The notes under the pieces are model-generated. The model saw nothing but the letters and a program-made list of their open reading frames with translations. It did no database searches and was not told the DNA's origin. From NCBI RefSeq assembly GCF_018326265.1, contig NZ_AP023360.1:7437001-7501000 (forward strand): DNA of 64,000 nt, given 5' to 3'. Of this stretch, positions 32,345 through 41,127 are shown piece by piece; within the stretch, counting starts at the first letter, position 1, and each line of letters starts with the position of its first letter. This stretch comes from Catellatospora sp. IY07-71. Its GTDB lineage: Bacteria > Actinomycetota > Actinomycetes > Mycobacteriales > Micromonosporaceae. Made by a program: the position numbers and the translations under genes.

Positions 32345-32809
32345 CTACGAGGCGAAATCCTCCGGGCGCACCTGCTCCAGGAACTCGCGGAACTTCTCGA
32401 CCTCGTCCTCCTGCTCGTCCGGGATGATGATCCCGGCCTCGTCGAGGACCTTCTCGGCGCAGCGCACCGGGGCGCCCACCCGCAGCGCCAGCGCGATCGC
32501 GTCGCTGGGCCGGGCCGAGACGCGCACCGAGTCGCCGATCAGCAGGTCGGCGTAGAAGATGCTGTCCTTCAGCTCGACGATCTCCACCGCCTTGAGCGGC
32601 GCCGACAGCGCCTGCAGGAGATCCCGCAGCAGATCATGGGTGAGGGGGCGGGCGGGCTTGACGCCCTGCTGCTCGTAGGCGATCGCCGTCGCCTCCACCG
32701 CACCGATCCAGATCGGCAGGTACCGGTCGCCGTCCACCTCACGGAGCAGGACGATCGGCTGGTTGGTGGGCAGCTCGACCCTAACCCCGATCACGCTCAG
32801 CTCGCGCAC
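32345..32809 (-). CDS. Bifunctional nuclease family protein (DUF151, Rv1829-like)
   Basis: A 154-residue DUF151 protein starting at a GTG with GGAGGCGA upstream. The conserved core reads LPTNQPIVLLREVDGDRYLPIWIGAVEATAIA, then RPLTHDLLRDLL and SVRVSARPSDAIALALRVGAPV. Plant members have nuclease activity; the actinobacterial role is not established. It lies between ftsR and the MerR gene as in mycobacteria (Rv1828-Rv1830). Confidence 0.93.
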   Translation of the reverse strand: MRELSVIGVRVELPTNQPIVLLREVDGDRYLPIWIGAVEATAIAYEQQGVKPARPLTHDLLRDLLQALSAPLKAVEIVELKDSIFYADLLIGDSVRVSARPSDAIALALRVGAPVRCAEKVLDEAGIIIPDEQEDEVEKFREFLEQVRPEDFAS

Positions 32810-32939
32810 CGTCTCGCCTCCGTCGCGTCCGCCTCGGCCGGTCGGCCCGCCCGACGGCCTGCCGTACCACACCGCGCCTCTCGGCCTCTTCTACTGCACG
32901 CTACACGCCTGCGCGCACCCTCGGCTCGTACGTACGCCG

Positions 32940-33677
32940 TCAGCCGCCGAGCGCGTCGTTGAGCCCCGACCGCAGCAGCGCCGCGTGCAGGCGCTGGGAC
33001 AGCACGGTCAGCTCCCGCATCGTCTCCGCCGCGCGCGCCCGCGCCGTCGGGTCCTGCTGCCGCATCAGCGGCGCGACCAGCTGGGCGTAGAGCCCGGCCT
33101 CCCGGTCGGCGGCCACCCGGTACGCCCGCAGGTGCCGGGGCTCGACCCCGTACTCGGCGAGCTGTCCGGCGACCTCGGCCACGGCCAGCGCGTCGCCGTC
33201 GAACCACTCCCCGGCCCGCGCCGTCACCAGCCCGTGCCGCTCCAGGTCGGCCAGCAGCGCCTCACCGATCCCGGCCCGCCGGCACAGCTCCTGCCGCCGC
33301 AGGCGCTCGGCGGCCGGCTCCTCCACCGGCTCCGGCCGGTGATCGTCGCCGACGGCCACCAGGGTGGGCCGCACCTGCGCCAGGTGCGCGCCTTCGGACA
33401 ACTGCTCCCGGATGACGCGCAAGGGGAGATACTGGTCACGCTGCGCGGCCAGGATGAACCTCAGCCGCGCCACGTCCTCGCGGCTGTACTTGCGGTAGCC
33501 GGACGACGTCCGCTGCGGCTCCACCAGACCCTCCGTCTCGAGGAAGCGCAGCTTCGAGATGGTGATGTCCGGGAAATCAGAACGCAGCAGCCCGAGCACT
33601 TCGCCGATGCTCATCAGCGCCTGTGCCCGTGCCGCCCCGCTCCCACCGCCGGCCGACGCCGGCACCGCAGCTGTCAT
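32940..33677 (-). CDS. ftsR: MerR-type regulator FtsR (Rv1828-like)
   Basis: A 245-residue regulator. The MerR DNA-binding domain is at about 20-90: MSIGEVLGLLRSDFPDITISKLRFLETEGLVEPQRTSSGYRKYSREDVARLRFI contains helix, turn and wing. In Corynebacterium the homologue activates ftsZ. The C-terminal half is helical, possibly for dimerisation. Its ATG overlaps the garA stop by four bases, so both are co-translated. Confidence 0.92.
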   Translation of the reverse strand: MTAAVPASAGGGSGAARAQALMSIGEVLGLLRSDFPDITISKLRFLETEGLVEPQRTSSGYRKYSREDVARLRFILAAQRDQYLPLRVIREQLSEGAHLAQVRPTLVAVGDDHRPEPVEEPAAERLRRQELCRRAGIGEALLADLERHGLVTARAGEWFDGDALAVAEVAGQLAEYGVEPRHLRAYRVAADREAGLYAQLVAPLMRQQDPTARARAAETMRELTVLSQRLHAALLRSGLNDALGG

Positions 33678-34114
33678 GCCTCCTCGGCGCGCGGGCCGGC
33701 CACGTACAGCAGGCGGAACTTGCCGACCTGCACCTCGTCGCCGTTGTTGAGCGTCGCCGACTCGACCCGCTCCCGGTTGACGTACGTGCCGTTGAGGCTG
33801 CCCACGTCGCGCACGGTGAAGGTGGAGCCGTCGCGGTGGAACTCGGCGTGCCGGCGCGACACCGTGACATCGTCGAGGAAGATGTCACTGTCGGGGTGAC
33901 GGCCACTGGTCGTCACGTCGTGATCGAGCAGGAACCGGGCACCCGCGTTGGGCCCGCGCCGCACCACCAGCAGGGCCATGCCCGGCGGCAGCTGGCCGGC
34001 GACCCGACCAGGGACGACGTCCGAGTCCGGCCCCTCCAGCGCCTCCTCCAGGTTGCCGAGATGCAGGGTCGACGTGACGTCGAGCTGGGGGAACTCGTCG
34101 TCTGGTCGCGTCAT
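33674..34114 (-). CDS. garA: FHA-domain metabolic regulator GarA/OdhI
   Basis: A 146-residue protein. The N-terminal DVTSTLHLG carries Thr14 and Thr16, in the place where GarA/OdhI is phosphorylated by Ser/Thr kinases. The FHA domain covers about 50-140, with the phosphothreonine-binding residues in TSGRHPDSD, VSRRHAEF and DVGSLNGTYVNRERV. In its unphosphorylated state it inhibits 2-oxoglutarate dehydrogenase and glutamate dehydrogenase. Synteny with gcvH and ftsR supports the name. Confidence 0.93.
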   Translation of the reverse strand: MTRPDDEFPQLDVTSTLHLGNLEEALEGPDSDVVPGRVAGQLPPGMALLVVRRGPNAGARFLLDHDVTTSGRHPDSDIFLDDVTVSRRHAEFHRDGSTFTVRDVGSLNGTYVNRERVESATLNNGDEVQVGKFRLLYVAGPRAEEA

Positions 34115-34277
34115 CGGACCACCTCACGGTCATATCGGCCACTATGCGTGGAACAGCTGTGGACACCGGCAGGGCGTTACTCGACGTCAGCGGCGAGCTT
34201 AGGCAGCGAGCCTAGCGACCCCGGAAATGTAGGGTCAACCGGACTCGCTGGCTCCAACCACGTCCCTGAATGAAGGT

Positions 34278-34655
34278 TCAGCTCTGAGTCAGTTCACGGT
34301 ACGCCGCCGCGTCGAGAAGCGCATCCAGCGCAGCGGGGTCGGCGATCTCGATCTCGACCAGCCAGCCCTCGCCGTACGGGTCCGTGTTGATCAGGTCCGG
34401 CGAGTCGACGAGCGCCTCGTTGCGGGCGGTCACCGTGCCGGTGAGCGGGGCGTAGATCTCCGAGACGCTCTTGGTCGACTCGACCTCGCCGAAGGACTCG
34501 CCCGCCGACACGGCCTGGCCCGCCTCGGGCAGCTGCACGTACACGATGTCGCCGAGGGCGTCCTGCGCGAAGTGCGTGATGCCGACCCGGACCGTGCCGG
34601 CCTTCGTGGTCACCCACTCGTGCTCGGCGGTGTACTTCAGGTCCTCAGGAATCAC
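34278..34655 (-). CDS. gcvH: Glycine cleavage system H protein
   Basis: A 125-residue H protein, which carries the aminomethyl group on a lipoyl arm between the P, T and L proteins. The lipoylated lysine is Lys62 in GEVESTKSVSEIYAP. EHEWV near the N-terminus and GWLVEIEI near the end are family marks. The GTG start at 34655 has GAGGGGGAA upstream. The other glycine cleavage genes are not in the window; the gcvH-garA link is standard in actinobacteria. Confidence 0.96.
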   Translation of the reverse strand: MIPEDLKYTAEHEWVTTKAGTVRVGITHFAQDALGDIVYVQLPEAGQAVSAGESFGEVESTKSVSEIYAPLTGTVTARNEALVDSPDLINTDPYGEGWLVEIEIADPAALDALLDAAAYRELTQS

Positions 34656-34695
34656 GGTGGTTCCCCCTCGCTCAAGCCGTCGTGCGGCTCGCCCG

Positions 34696-35631
34696 TCAGG
34701 AGACGGGCTTGGCGTACTCCAAGGTCGGCGCATTAGGCAGCACCGTGGTGATCTCCACTGGCTGCGGCTTGCTGACGATCACGTTACCGCCGTCGCCCTC
34801 GACATCGTTAACCACCCCGCCGCGGAACTTCATCGCCACGTCGATGTTCTCCGGGCCGATGGCCGTGATGGTGTACGGGCCGGTCAGCCGGACGCCGTCC
34901 ACCGCGATGCCGCCGTTCGGGGCGTCGACGAAGTGGGTCGATGCGACCACGCGCACGGAACCGCCGTTGCCGTCGACCTGCATCGCCTCGGCGCCCGCGC
35001 CCCGCAGCTCCTGGATCGCGTTGAGCAGATGCGCCGCGGTGATCGGCTTCGTGCCGTCGCTGAAGCGCAGCGTGATCCCGGTGCCGACGGCCTTCAGCGT
35101 GCCCGCCAGGATGCCCAGGTCGTCGGCGCGCTCCTGCGCCTCCTTCAGGATCTGCTCCCGGCTGGAGGCGCCCGAGGCCAGCTCGCGGCGGCTGTTCTCC
35201 AGCTCCGCGATGTCCTGCTGGAGCCGGTCCTCGCGGGCGTCGAGGTCGGCCAGGATGGTGACCAGGTCCTCCTGGCGCATGGTGGCGTACGCGTCGTCGG
35301 CCGGGTTGTTCTTGAGCTGGACCGCCAGCGTGAAGCCGAGCAGCACCAGCAGCACGCCGATGACCGCGCCCGCACCGCTCACCCGCCACCGCGAGCCGGG
35401 CGCGGCGGGCTCCGCCGGCTCGTCCGCTGCGAGCTCGTCCGTTGCCGGCTCGGCGCCGTCGTCGTCGGCGGCCTCCGGTTCGCCCACGGGCTCCGCCGCG
35501 TCCGCCGCCTCCGGCTCACGCGCCGCTTCGGGCTCGTGCGCCGCCGCGGGCTCGGCCGCGTCGCCGGGCCGCCCCAGCGGCACGGTCGGCTCGTCGGGCG
35601 CGCTGCCTGCCTTGTTCTCGTCGGTCACCAC
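34696..35631 (-). CDS. DUF881 membrane protein (second copy, Rv1825-like)
   Basis: A 311-residue protein. The first 80 residues are an acidic, Glu/Ala/Pro-rich cytoplasmic region with EPEAA-type repeats; a membrane helix (about 87-105) follows, then a coiled-coil segment (LADLDAREDRLQQDIAELE) and the extracellular DUF881 domain (GITLRFSDG, HLLNAIQELRGAGAEAMQV, ITAIGP). It starts with GTG codons five bases after the sbp stop. The pair DUF881-sbp-DUF881 is syntenic with mycobacterial Rv1823-Rv1825, where it is linked to cell-envelope and division functions. Confidence 0.9.
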   Translation of the reverse strand: MVTDENKAGSAPDEPTVPLGRPGDAAEPAAAHEPEAAREPEAADAAEPVGEPEAADDDGAEPATDELAADEPAEPAAPGSRWRVSGAGAVIGVLLVLLGFTLAVQLKNNPADDAYATMRQEDLVTILADLDAREDRLQQDIAELENSRRELASGASSREQILKEAQERADDLGILAGTLKAVGTGITLRFSDGTKPITAAHLLNAIQELRGAGAEAMQVDGNGGSVRVVASTHFVDAPNGGIAVDGVRLTGPYTITAIGPENIDVAMKFRGGVVNDVEGDGGNVIVSKPQPVEITTVLPNAPTLEYAKPVS

Positions 35632-35636
35632 TGCAC

Positions 35637-35969
35637 CTACGCCTTGAACAGCCGGCGGCGGATCGCCGCCACGTTGCCGAAGATCCGGACGCCGAGCACC
35701 ACGACCACGCCGATGGAGAGCTGGCTGCCCACCCCCAGCTTGTCACCGAGGTAGACGATGAACGCCGCGACCAGCACGTTGGAGATGAACGAGATCACGA
35801 ACTGCTTGTCGTCGAAGATCCCGTCCAGCTTGGCGCGCACCCCGCCGAAGACCGCGTCCAGCGCGGCCACCACGGCGATGGGCAGGTACGGCTGGAGCGC
35901 GTCCGGGACGGTGGGGTTGAGCACGACGCCCAGCACCACCCCGGCGATCAGCGCCAGCACTGCGATCAC
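35637..35969 (-). CDS. Small basic protein Sbp (DUF1290)
   Basis: A 110-residue membrane protein with three hydrophobic segments. It begins VIAVLALIAGVVLGVVLNP; YLPIAVVAALDAVFGGVRAKLDGIFDDKQFVISF is the conserved DUF1290 core. The GTG at 35969 overlaps the upstream DUF881 stop. Its position between two DUF881 genes is the classic arrangement. Function unknown beyond envelope localisation. Confidence 0.92.
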   Translation of the reverse strand: MIAVLALIAGVVLGVVLNPTVPDALQPYLPIAVVAALDAVFGGVRAKLDGIFDDKQFVISFISNVLVAAFIVYLGDKLGVGSQLSIGVVVVLGVRIFGNVAAIRRRLFKA

Positions 35970-36883
35970 TTGCCACCTCCCGAGGGCGAGGTTGAGGGTG
36001 AGGGGGAGCCCGACGGCGACGGCTGCGGGACCGTGGCGTAGCGCAGCCTCGGCATGACCGCGGCGGGCAGTTCCAGGTCGTCGCGCTCGTCCACGTCGAA
36101 ACGCATCTCGTACTGCTTGTCGTCGGCGTAGGCGCGGTACACGGACGCGGTCTCCGTCTCGTTGAAGCGGTCGGCCATGTCCGGCGGCCCGATCGCGGCC
36201 ACCTCGTACGGGCTGATCACGTGCGCGTTGCCGACCACGATCGCCGAACCGGCGGCCCGGATCGGAGTGGCCGCGGTCAGCCGCTGCCCGTTGACCGAGA
36301 TCGCCTCGGCGCCGGAGGCCCACAGCGCGTTCGTGACCAGCTGCAGGTCCACGTCGAGCACCTGGGCGAGGCGCTCGCCGGCCGCGTTCGGGCCGTCGGC
36401 CATCGTCACCACGACGCCGTCGCCAGTGACCTTGCGCATCCCGGCCGCGGCCTCCACCTCGCGCAGCTGCCCGAGGGAGCTGTCGGCGAGGGCCTCCTCG
36501 CGCAGCTCGAACACCTCGGCCTGCAGCGCCTCGGCGCGGCGGGCCAGCGCGTCGGTGTGCTCCTGCCGCTGCTGGATGTCCCGGATCAGCCCGGCGCGGG
36601 CCGTCGCACGACCCGGGGCGCGCTCCACGACCTGCAGGTACGCCACCGAGAACAGCACGCCGATGATCAGGCAGGCGACGACGGTGACGATCCGGCGCAC
36701 CCGCCGCGTCCCGGCCGGCAGCGGCCCGTGCTTACGCCGGGCGGCGGCCGCGTCGGCGTACCCGGCGTCGAGCGGGTAGCGGAACAGGTCGCTGAGCATG
36801 TCGGTCTGCCACTGCCGGGGCGCGGCGGGGGCGGGCTCCGGGCCGCGCTCCTCGCGCACGGGTCCCGTGCCGCGGTCGCTCAT
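35966..36883 (-). CDS. DUF881 membrane protein (first copy, Rv1823-like)
   Basis: A 305-residue protein with a cytoplasmic N-terminus, one membrane helix (IVTVVACLIIGVLFSVAYL, about 77-95), a coiled coil (DIQQRQEHTDALARRAEALQ) and the external DUF881 domain (GDGVVVTMADG, LQLVTNALWASGAEAISVNGQRL). The C-terminus is a Pro/Ser-rich tail. The ATG overlaps the pgsA stop by four bases, so the run from pgsA is one operon. Confidence 0.9.
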   Translation of the reverse strand: MSDRGTGPVREERGPEPAPAAPRQWQTDMLSDLFRYPLDAGYADAAAARRKHGPLPAGTRRVRRIVTVVACLIIGVLFSVAYLQVVERAPGRATARAGLIRDIQQRQEHTDALARRAEALQAEVFELREEALADSSLGQLREVEAAAGMRKVTGDGVVVTMADGPNAAGERLAQVLDVDLQLVTNALWASGAEAISVNGQRLTAATPIRAAGSAIVVGNAHVISPYEVAAIGPPDMADRFNETETASVYRAYADDKQYEMRFDVDERDDLELPAAVMPRLRYATVPQPSPSGSPSPSTSPSGGGK

Positions 36884-37578
36884 GCCGCCGCCTGACGCGA
36901 GCGCCGCACCACCGCGGCGAACTGGGCGAGGTAGAACACGCCCGCGATCCAGTAGAGGACGATGCCCCACCAGCACAGCGCCCAGCCGCTGGCGTACGCG
37001 ATGTCGTGCACCGCGCCGCTGGGCACCGCCCAGGCGAGCAGCAGGATCGGGAAGCCCATCAGCAGGATGAAGGTCGCGGTCTTGCCCAGGTAGTGCACCG
37101 GCAGGGGGCCGTAGCCGAGGCGGCGCAGCACCGGGAAGGTCAGCATCAGCAGCACGTCGCGGGCCAGCAGCGCGACCGTGAACTGCCACGGCACGATCTC
37201 GCGCAGCGTGAACGCCAGCAGCGTGGCCAGGATGTAGAGGCGGTCGGCGAACGGGTCGAGCAGCTCGCCGAGCCGGCTGACCTGCCCGAGGCGGCGGGCC
37301 AGGTATCCGTCGATCCAGTCGGTGGTGCCGCCCAGGCCCAGCACGACCACGGCCCAGCCGATCTGGTCGGCGACCAGGAACAGGTACAGGAAGACCGGCA
37401 CGCCGAGCAGGCGCGCGAAGCTGATCAGGTTGGGGATGGTCAGCACGCGGTCGCGCGCCGTGGCGCCGTCCACGCGGGCATCGCCCAGCGGCTGCTGAGC
37501 CACCGAGGCCTCCCCTCCGCCTCCCACAAAAGGGACAGCCGGCGCGGGCCGGCTGTATTCACTCGAATCTCCGGACAT
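36880..37578 (-). CDS. pgsA: CDP-alcohol phosphatidyltransferase (PgsA type)
   Basis: A membrane enzyme of about 232 residues that joins a CDP-diacylglycerol to an alcohol such as glycerol-3-phosphate. The active-site signature D-G-x2-A-R-x8-G-x3-D-x3-D is complete (DWIDGYLARR ... GELLDPFAD), inside a protein with about five or six helices. The N-terminus before VLTIPNLISFARLLGVP is disordered. The start at 37578 is the first ATG near that region; upstream GTGs are possible. Position matches Rv1822. Confidence 0.88.
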   Translation of the reverse strand: MSGDSSEYSRPAPAVPFVGGGGEASVAQQPLGDARVDGATARDRVLTIPNLISFARLLGVPVFLYLFLVADQIGWAVVVLGLGGTTDWIDGYLARRLGQVSRLGELLDPFADRLYILATLLAFTLREIVPWQFTVALLARDVLLMLTFPVLRRLGYGPLPVHYLGKTATFILLMGFPILLLAWAVPSGAVHDIAYASGWALCWWGIVLYWIAGVFYLAQFAAVVRRSRQAAA

Positions 37579-37668
37579 GATCCGCCGATTCACGACCCCC
37601 AGTTGTACCACGCCCGAGCGGACGCGCCGTGCCCTGACCCGATGAGCCCGCCCGCCGCGCGACGAGGG

Positions 37669-37699
37669 CCGGGCACGCCCGCGATGCAGGCGTGCCCGG
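37669..37699 (-). terminator. Hairpin downstream of the GDSL esterase gene
   Basis: An 11-bp perfect stem (37669-37679 with 37689-37699) and 9-base loop just after the esterase stop, in the direction of its transcription. There is no U-run, which is common in high-GC actinomycetes. Confidence 0.6.
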
Positions 37700-37718
37700 G
37701 ACACACTGATTTGTCCGA

Positions 37719-38879
37719 TTATATTGGCGTGCAGGTCAGCTGCGTCGGGATCGTGTTGGTGCCCGGCACGCTGCCCAGGAAGCCGGTCGACACGGACTGG
37801 CCGGGCTGCAGCACGCCGTTCCAGCTGACGTTGGTCACCGTCAGCTGTGCCCCGCTCTGCGTGTACACCCCGTTCCAGGACTGGGTGATCACCTGCCCGT
37901 TGGGGAAGGTGAGCCGCACGATCCAGCCGTTGATCGGGACCGTGCCCGTGTTGGTGACCTTCAGCTCACCCTGGAAGCCGCCGGGCCACTGGCCGACGAT
38001 CGTGTACACCGCCGAGCAGGACTTGACGCCGCCGATGGACGGACTCGGCGAAGCCGACGGCGACCGGGACGGCGACGCCGAAGGACTCGGGGACGCCGAA
38101 GGACTCGGGGACGCCGAAGGACTCGGGGACGCCGACGCGGAGGCGGACGGCGACGGCGTGACCCCGCTCAGCGCGGCGGTCAGCGCCGGATACCACTTGT
38201 CCGACATCTTCTGGTCGCCCGCGGCGTTCGGGTGCACCCCGTCGTAGGTGTCGGTGCCGGTGCTGAAGCCGGACCACTGGTCCACCACCGTGATCGGCGA
38301 CTGCGCGGTGGTCTTGCCCGCCGCCCAGCCGGGGATCTCGTTGTTCAGCGACACCGTGCGGGCGGCGCACTCGGCGCAGCTCGCCGGGTTCATCGGGATG
38401 ATCTTCGCGACCAGGATGCGCATGCTCGGCTTGCTGGCCCGCATCTGGTCGACCAGCTTGCTGTACGCCGCGAGGATCTGCGCGTTGGAGCGGGCCGACC
38501 AGACGTCGTTCGTGCCGAAGTGCATCAGCACGACGTCGGGCAGCGTCGCCGACAGCCAGCCGACGAGCTGGTTCTGGTCGGCGACGTTGGTCACGAGGAA
38601 GCCGCCGTGACCCTCGTTCTCCCCGTCGTAGGTGAATCCGCAGCCCTGCGCGGGCAGCGTGCCGACGAAGTCGACGTTGGTGTAGCCGGTGTTCTGCAGC
38701 CGCTGCCACAGCAGCGCCCGCCAGCAGCCGGGCGAGCCGGTGATCGAGTCGCCGAGCGCCATGACGCGGGTCGGCGCGGCGGCCGCGCTGCTCACCGGAG
38801 CCGCGACGAACGCCAGCGCGGTGGCGGCTAGTACGCCCAGCAGCGCCAGCAGCGCCGCTCTCAGGGTGGGCCTGGACAT
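37719..38879 (-). CDS. Secreted SGNH/GDSL esterase with CBM2 (CE3-like)
   Basis: A 386-residue secreted enzyme. The signal peptide is about residues 1-34. The SGNH hydrolase domain (about 36-235) has the nucleophile in VMALGDSITG, Asn in HFGTNDVW and the Asp-His pair in DGVHPNAAG. A Pro/Ser linker (about 240-280) follows, encoded partly by three perfect 18-bp repeats. The C-terminal CBM2 (about 285-386) has CSAVYTIVGQWPGGFQ and WNGVYTQSG with Trp residues for binding cellulose. It likely deacetylates xylan or a related polysaccharide. Confidence 0.9.
   Translation of the reverse strand: MSRPTLRAALLALLGVLAATALAFVAAPVSSAAAAPTRVMALGDSITGSPGCWRALLWQRLQNTGYTNVDFVGTLPAQGCGFTYDGENEGHGGFLVTNVADQNQLVGWLSATLPDVVLMHFGTNDVWSARSNAQILAAYSKLVDQMRASKPSMRILVAKIIPMNPASCAECAARTVSLNNEIPGWAAGKTTAQSPITVVDQWSGFSTGTDTYDGVHPNAAGDQKMSDKWYPALTAALSGVTPSPSASASASPSPSASPSPSASPSPSASPSRSPSASPSPSIGGVKSCSAVYTIVGQWPGGFQGELKVTNTGTVPINGWIVRLTFPNGQVITQSWNGVYTQSGAQLTVTNVSWNGVLQPGQSVSTGFLGSVPGTNTIPTQLTCTPI
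38077..38130. repeat. Three perfect 18-bp tandem repeats in the esterase linker
   Basis: The unit GCCGAAGGACTCGGGGAC occurs three times end to end and encodes the Ser-Pro-Ser-Pro-Ser-Ala linker repeat on the minus strand. Perfect identity suggests recent slippage or copy-number variation. Confidence 0.85.
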
Positions 38880-39059
38880 GTGTAGTCCCCTCATCCGGGT
38901 GCGCGGACCGGAGTCCGTTGCCCAGGCGGAGACCGCCGCGCTGAAACGAGACGATGACGCGACGCCGGCGCTGCTCGGCGCGGCCGGCGCAAAACGGCGA
39001 CGACGGCCCGGCTCCCGAAGGGCCGTCAGAGCCCGCGGTCGATATTAGACGGCGCGCGG

Positions 39060-40322
39060 TCAGCGCGAAACCGAGCTCACCAGCAACGCGAAGAGCAGCG
39101 CGATCGCCACGATGCCCACGCAGGCCGCGACCAGCACCAGCGAGTGCTGCGGCAGCCGCCGGACCTGCGCCGCCGCCTCGGCCCGCCGCGCCCCGGCCTG
39201 CCGCGCTCCGGGCTCCGGCCCCGCCGCAGCCGGTCCCGGCAGATACGGCGGCAGGTAGACGGTCGCCGTGAACGTCGGCGCGGCCAGCACCGACGGCGCG
39301 TCGTACACCGGCGTGAGGTGGTCCCACGCCGCCACGGCCTCCCGCTCCACCACGGACGGCGCCCAGCCGCTCGTGTCGCCGGGCTCCACCGGCTCGGCCG
39401 CGGCACCGGGATCGGCGCGCAGCCGCCGCAGCCAGTCGTCCTCGACATCGTCCTGCGGCGCGGGCGGCAGCGACGCCCGCCCCTGGTGGGACGCCCGTCC
39501 CGGCTGCGCCGGGACCGGGCGGGACACGCCGGCCGGCGCGACCGGCGTGTCCGGGGCCAGGCCGACACCGCACTGATGGCGCGGATCGGCCACCGCGTGG
39601 GCCGCCGCGGCGAGCAGCGCGTGCACCGGATCGTCCGGGTCCAGCCCGGCCGCGTCCTCGCGAGCCTCCGTCAGCAGCTCGTGCGCGTCGTTGAAGCCGC
39701 CGCAGTCACGCCACATCGCGGCCAGCCGCAGCTGCATGCGTACGCCCACCGGATGCGCCACCCCGTGCCGCTGGCGGTGCTCGTCGACGACGGTGGCCAG
39801 CCGCAGCCGCGCGGTCACGCAGTGCCCCTGCGCGTGCTCGACGGTGGCCAGGTCGGCGCGGGCGGCCCGCACCCGGTCCGAGTCCGGCCCGTCCAGCTCG
39901 GTGTACGCCGCGATCAGGTCGAGGTAGCGGGTCACCGCGCGGGCGTGCACGCCGACCCTCGCCAGCACCGCCGCCAGCAGCCCCAGCGCGTGCAGCGTGC
40001 GCCGGTCGCGCTCGCCGTGCAGGTTGCGGTACGCGGCGTACCCGTACGCGGCCCAGCCCCGGGCGGCATACGGGTCGCCCAGCCCGAGCAGCACGCCGGT
40101 CTGCAGCACGACCGCCTCGGCGGTCGCCGGGGCGGCCCGCGCCGGATCCGACGGCACCGTCGCCAGCGCGGCGGCCAGCAGCTCCTGTGCGGACGCCAGC
40201 GACCCGGCCGCGATGTGCTCGCGTGCCCGGGCGACCACGTGCTCCCCGACCGGCATCCCCGCCGGCACCCCCTCCCCGGCCAGTCCGTCCCCACCACGCC
40301 GCGCGGGGTGGACCGCCACCAT
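39060..40322 (-). CDS. TPR-like protein with C-terminal membrane anchor
   Basis: A 420-residue protein. The N-terminal half (about 25-240) is made of helical pairs in the TPR manner (AREHIAAGSLASAQELLAAAL, AARGWAAYGYAAYRNLHGERDRRTLHALGLLAAVLARVG). The middle is disordered and acidic, and the last 25 residues are a membrane helix (LVLVAACVGIVAIALLFALLVSSV), so it is tail-anchored with the TPR part in the cytoplasm. Function unknown; similar proteins act as scaffolds. A later Met, MPVGEHVV, is another possible start. Confidence 0.7.
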   Translation of the reverse strand: MVAVHPARRGGDGLAGEGVPAGMPVGEHVVARAREHIAAGSLASAQELLAAALATVPSDPARAAPATAEAVVLQTGVLLGLGDPYAARGWAAYGYAAYRNLHGERDRRTLHALGLLAAVLARVGVHARAVTRYLDLIAAYTELDGPDSDRVRAARADLATVEHAQGHCVTARLRLATVVDEHRQRHGVAHPVGVRMQLRLAAMWRDCGGFNDAHELLTEAREDAAGLDPDDPVHALLAAAAHAVADPRHQCGVGLAPDTPVAPAGVSRPVPAQPGRASHQGRASLPPAPQDDVEDDWLRRLRADPGAAAEPVEPGDTSGWAPSVVEREAVAAWDHLTPVYDAPSVLAAPTFTATVYLPPYLPGPAAAGPEPGARQAGARRAEAAAQVRRLPQHSLVLVAACVGIVAIALLFALLVSSVSR

Positions 40323-40445
40323 GCCGCGAGAACGCCCTCCGGCGCCAGCCCCGGGCGGGCTGCGTCACAAAGCCGACCCGCCGCGGCCGACCGGCGAACG
40401 GTCAGCGGCGGCGGGCCGGGGCGAAGCTCAGACGACGGGCAGAAC

Positions 40446-40916
40446 TCACACGACGGGCAGCGGCGAGCTCACATCCAGGATGATCTTCCACTCGCCGCGC
40501 TCCCGCACGAAGGTGAGCGCGTTGTAGAAGTGCTGCTTGAAGTTCACCGACGGGATGGCCAGGGTGAAGTCGACCACCAGCGTCGCGCCGCGGCAGCCGT
40601 CGACCACCTTCTTCACCTCCGGGAACGTCGCGGTGAAGGCGTAGGTGAACAGCCCCGTGAAGTTGGCCTGGATGGCCGCCTTGTCCTTGCGGTAGGCCCC
40701 GTTGGAGCCGATCTGCACCGCCTCGTCGTGGTAGTACGCCATGACCGCCGGCAGGTCCCTGGCCAGGAACTTCGCGTCGAAGTCGGCGACCGCGGCGTCG
40801 AAGTGCCGCTCGCATCCGCGCGCCGTGTCGCCCCGGTCCGCGCCCGCGGCGGAGGGCACCACCAGCAGCACCGCCAGGCCCAGCGCCGCCATCGCCGCTG
40901 CATACCACCTACGCAC
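40446..40916 (-). CDS. Secreted SnoaL/DUF4440-like protein
   Basis: A 156-residue exported protein: signal peptide about 1-25 (ALGLAVLLVVPSAAGA), then an NTF2-fold domain (VADFDAKFLARDLPAVMAYYHDEAVQIGSNG). Such proteins bind small hydrophobic ligands or act as isomerases. The GTG start is well placed after GGAGGATCT. No partner gene is nearby, and no catalytic residue can be named. Confidence 0.75.
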   Translation of the reverse strand: MRRWYAAAMAALGLAVLLVVPSAAGADRGDTARGCERHFDAAVADFDAKFLARDLPAVMAYYHDEAVQIGSNGAYRKDKAAIQANFTGLFTYAFTATFPEVKKVVDGCRGATLVVDFTLAIPSVNFKQHFYNALTFVRERGEWKIILDVSSPLPVV

Positions 40917-41127
40917 AGATCCTCCAGCAGTCCCGGTGAGCCGATCCGGCCCACATCGACAGGGATCATAAGAAGTGGATCGATGTGCCCGGTCCCCTCG
41001 ATCAGCCCGAGAAACCCGGACGGTCGGCGCGCACTACGGAGCGAAAGCGTGACGCCGCCCGTACCGTCCAATGTGTATGGCATTCATCGGGGCCGCGCGG
41101 GCCGCGGTGCGGTTCTAGGATCGGCGC

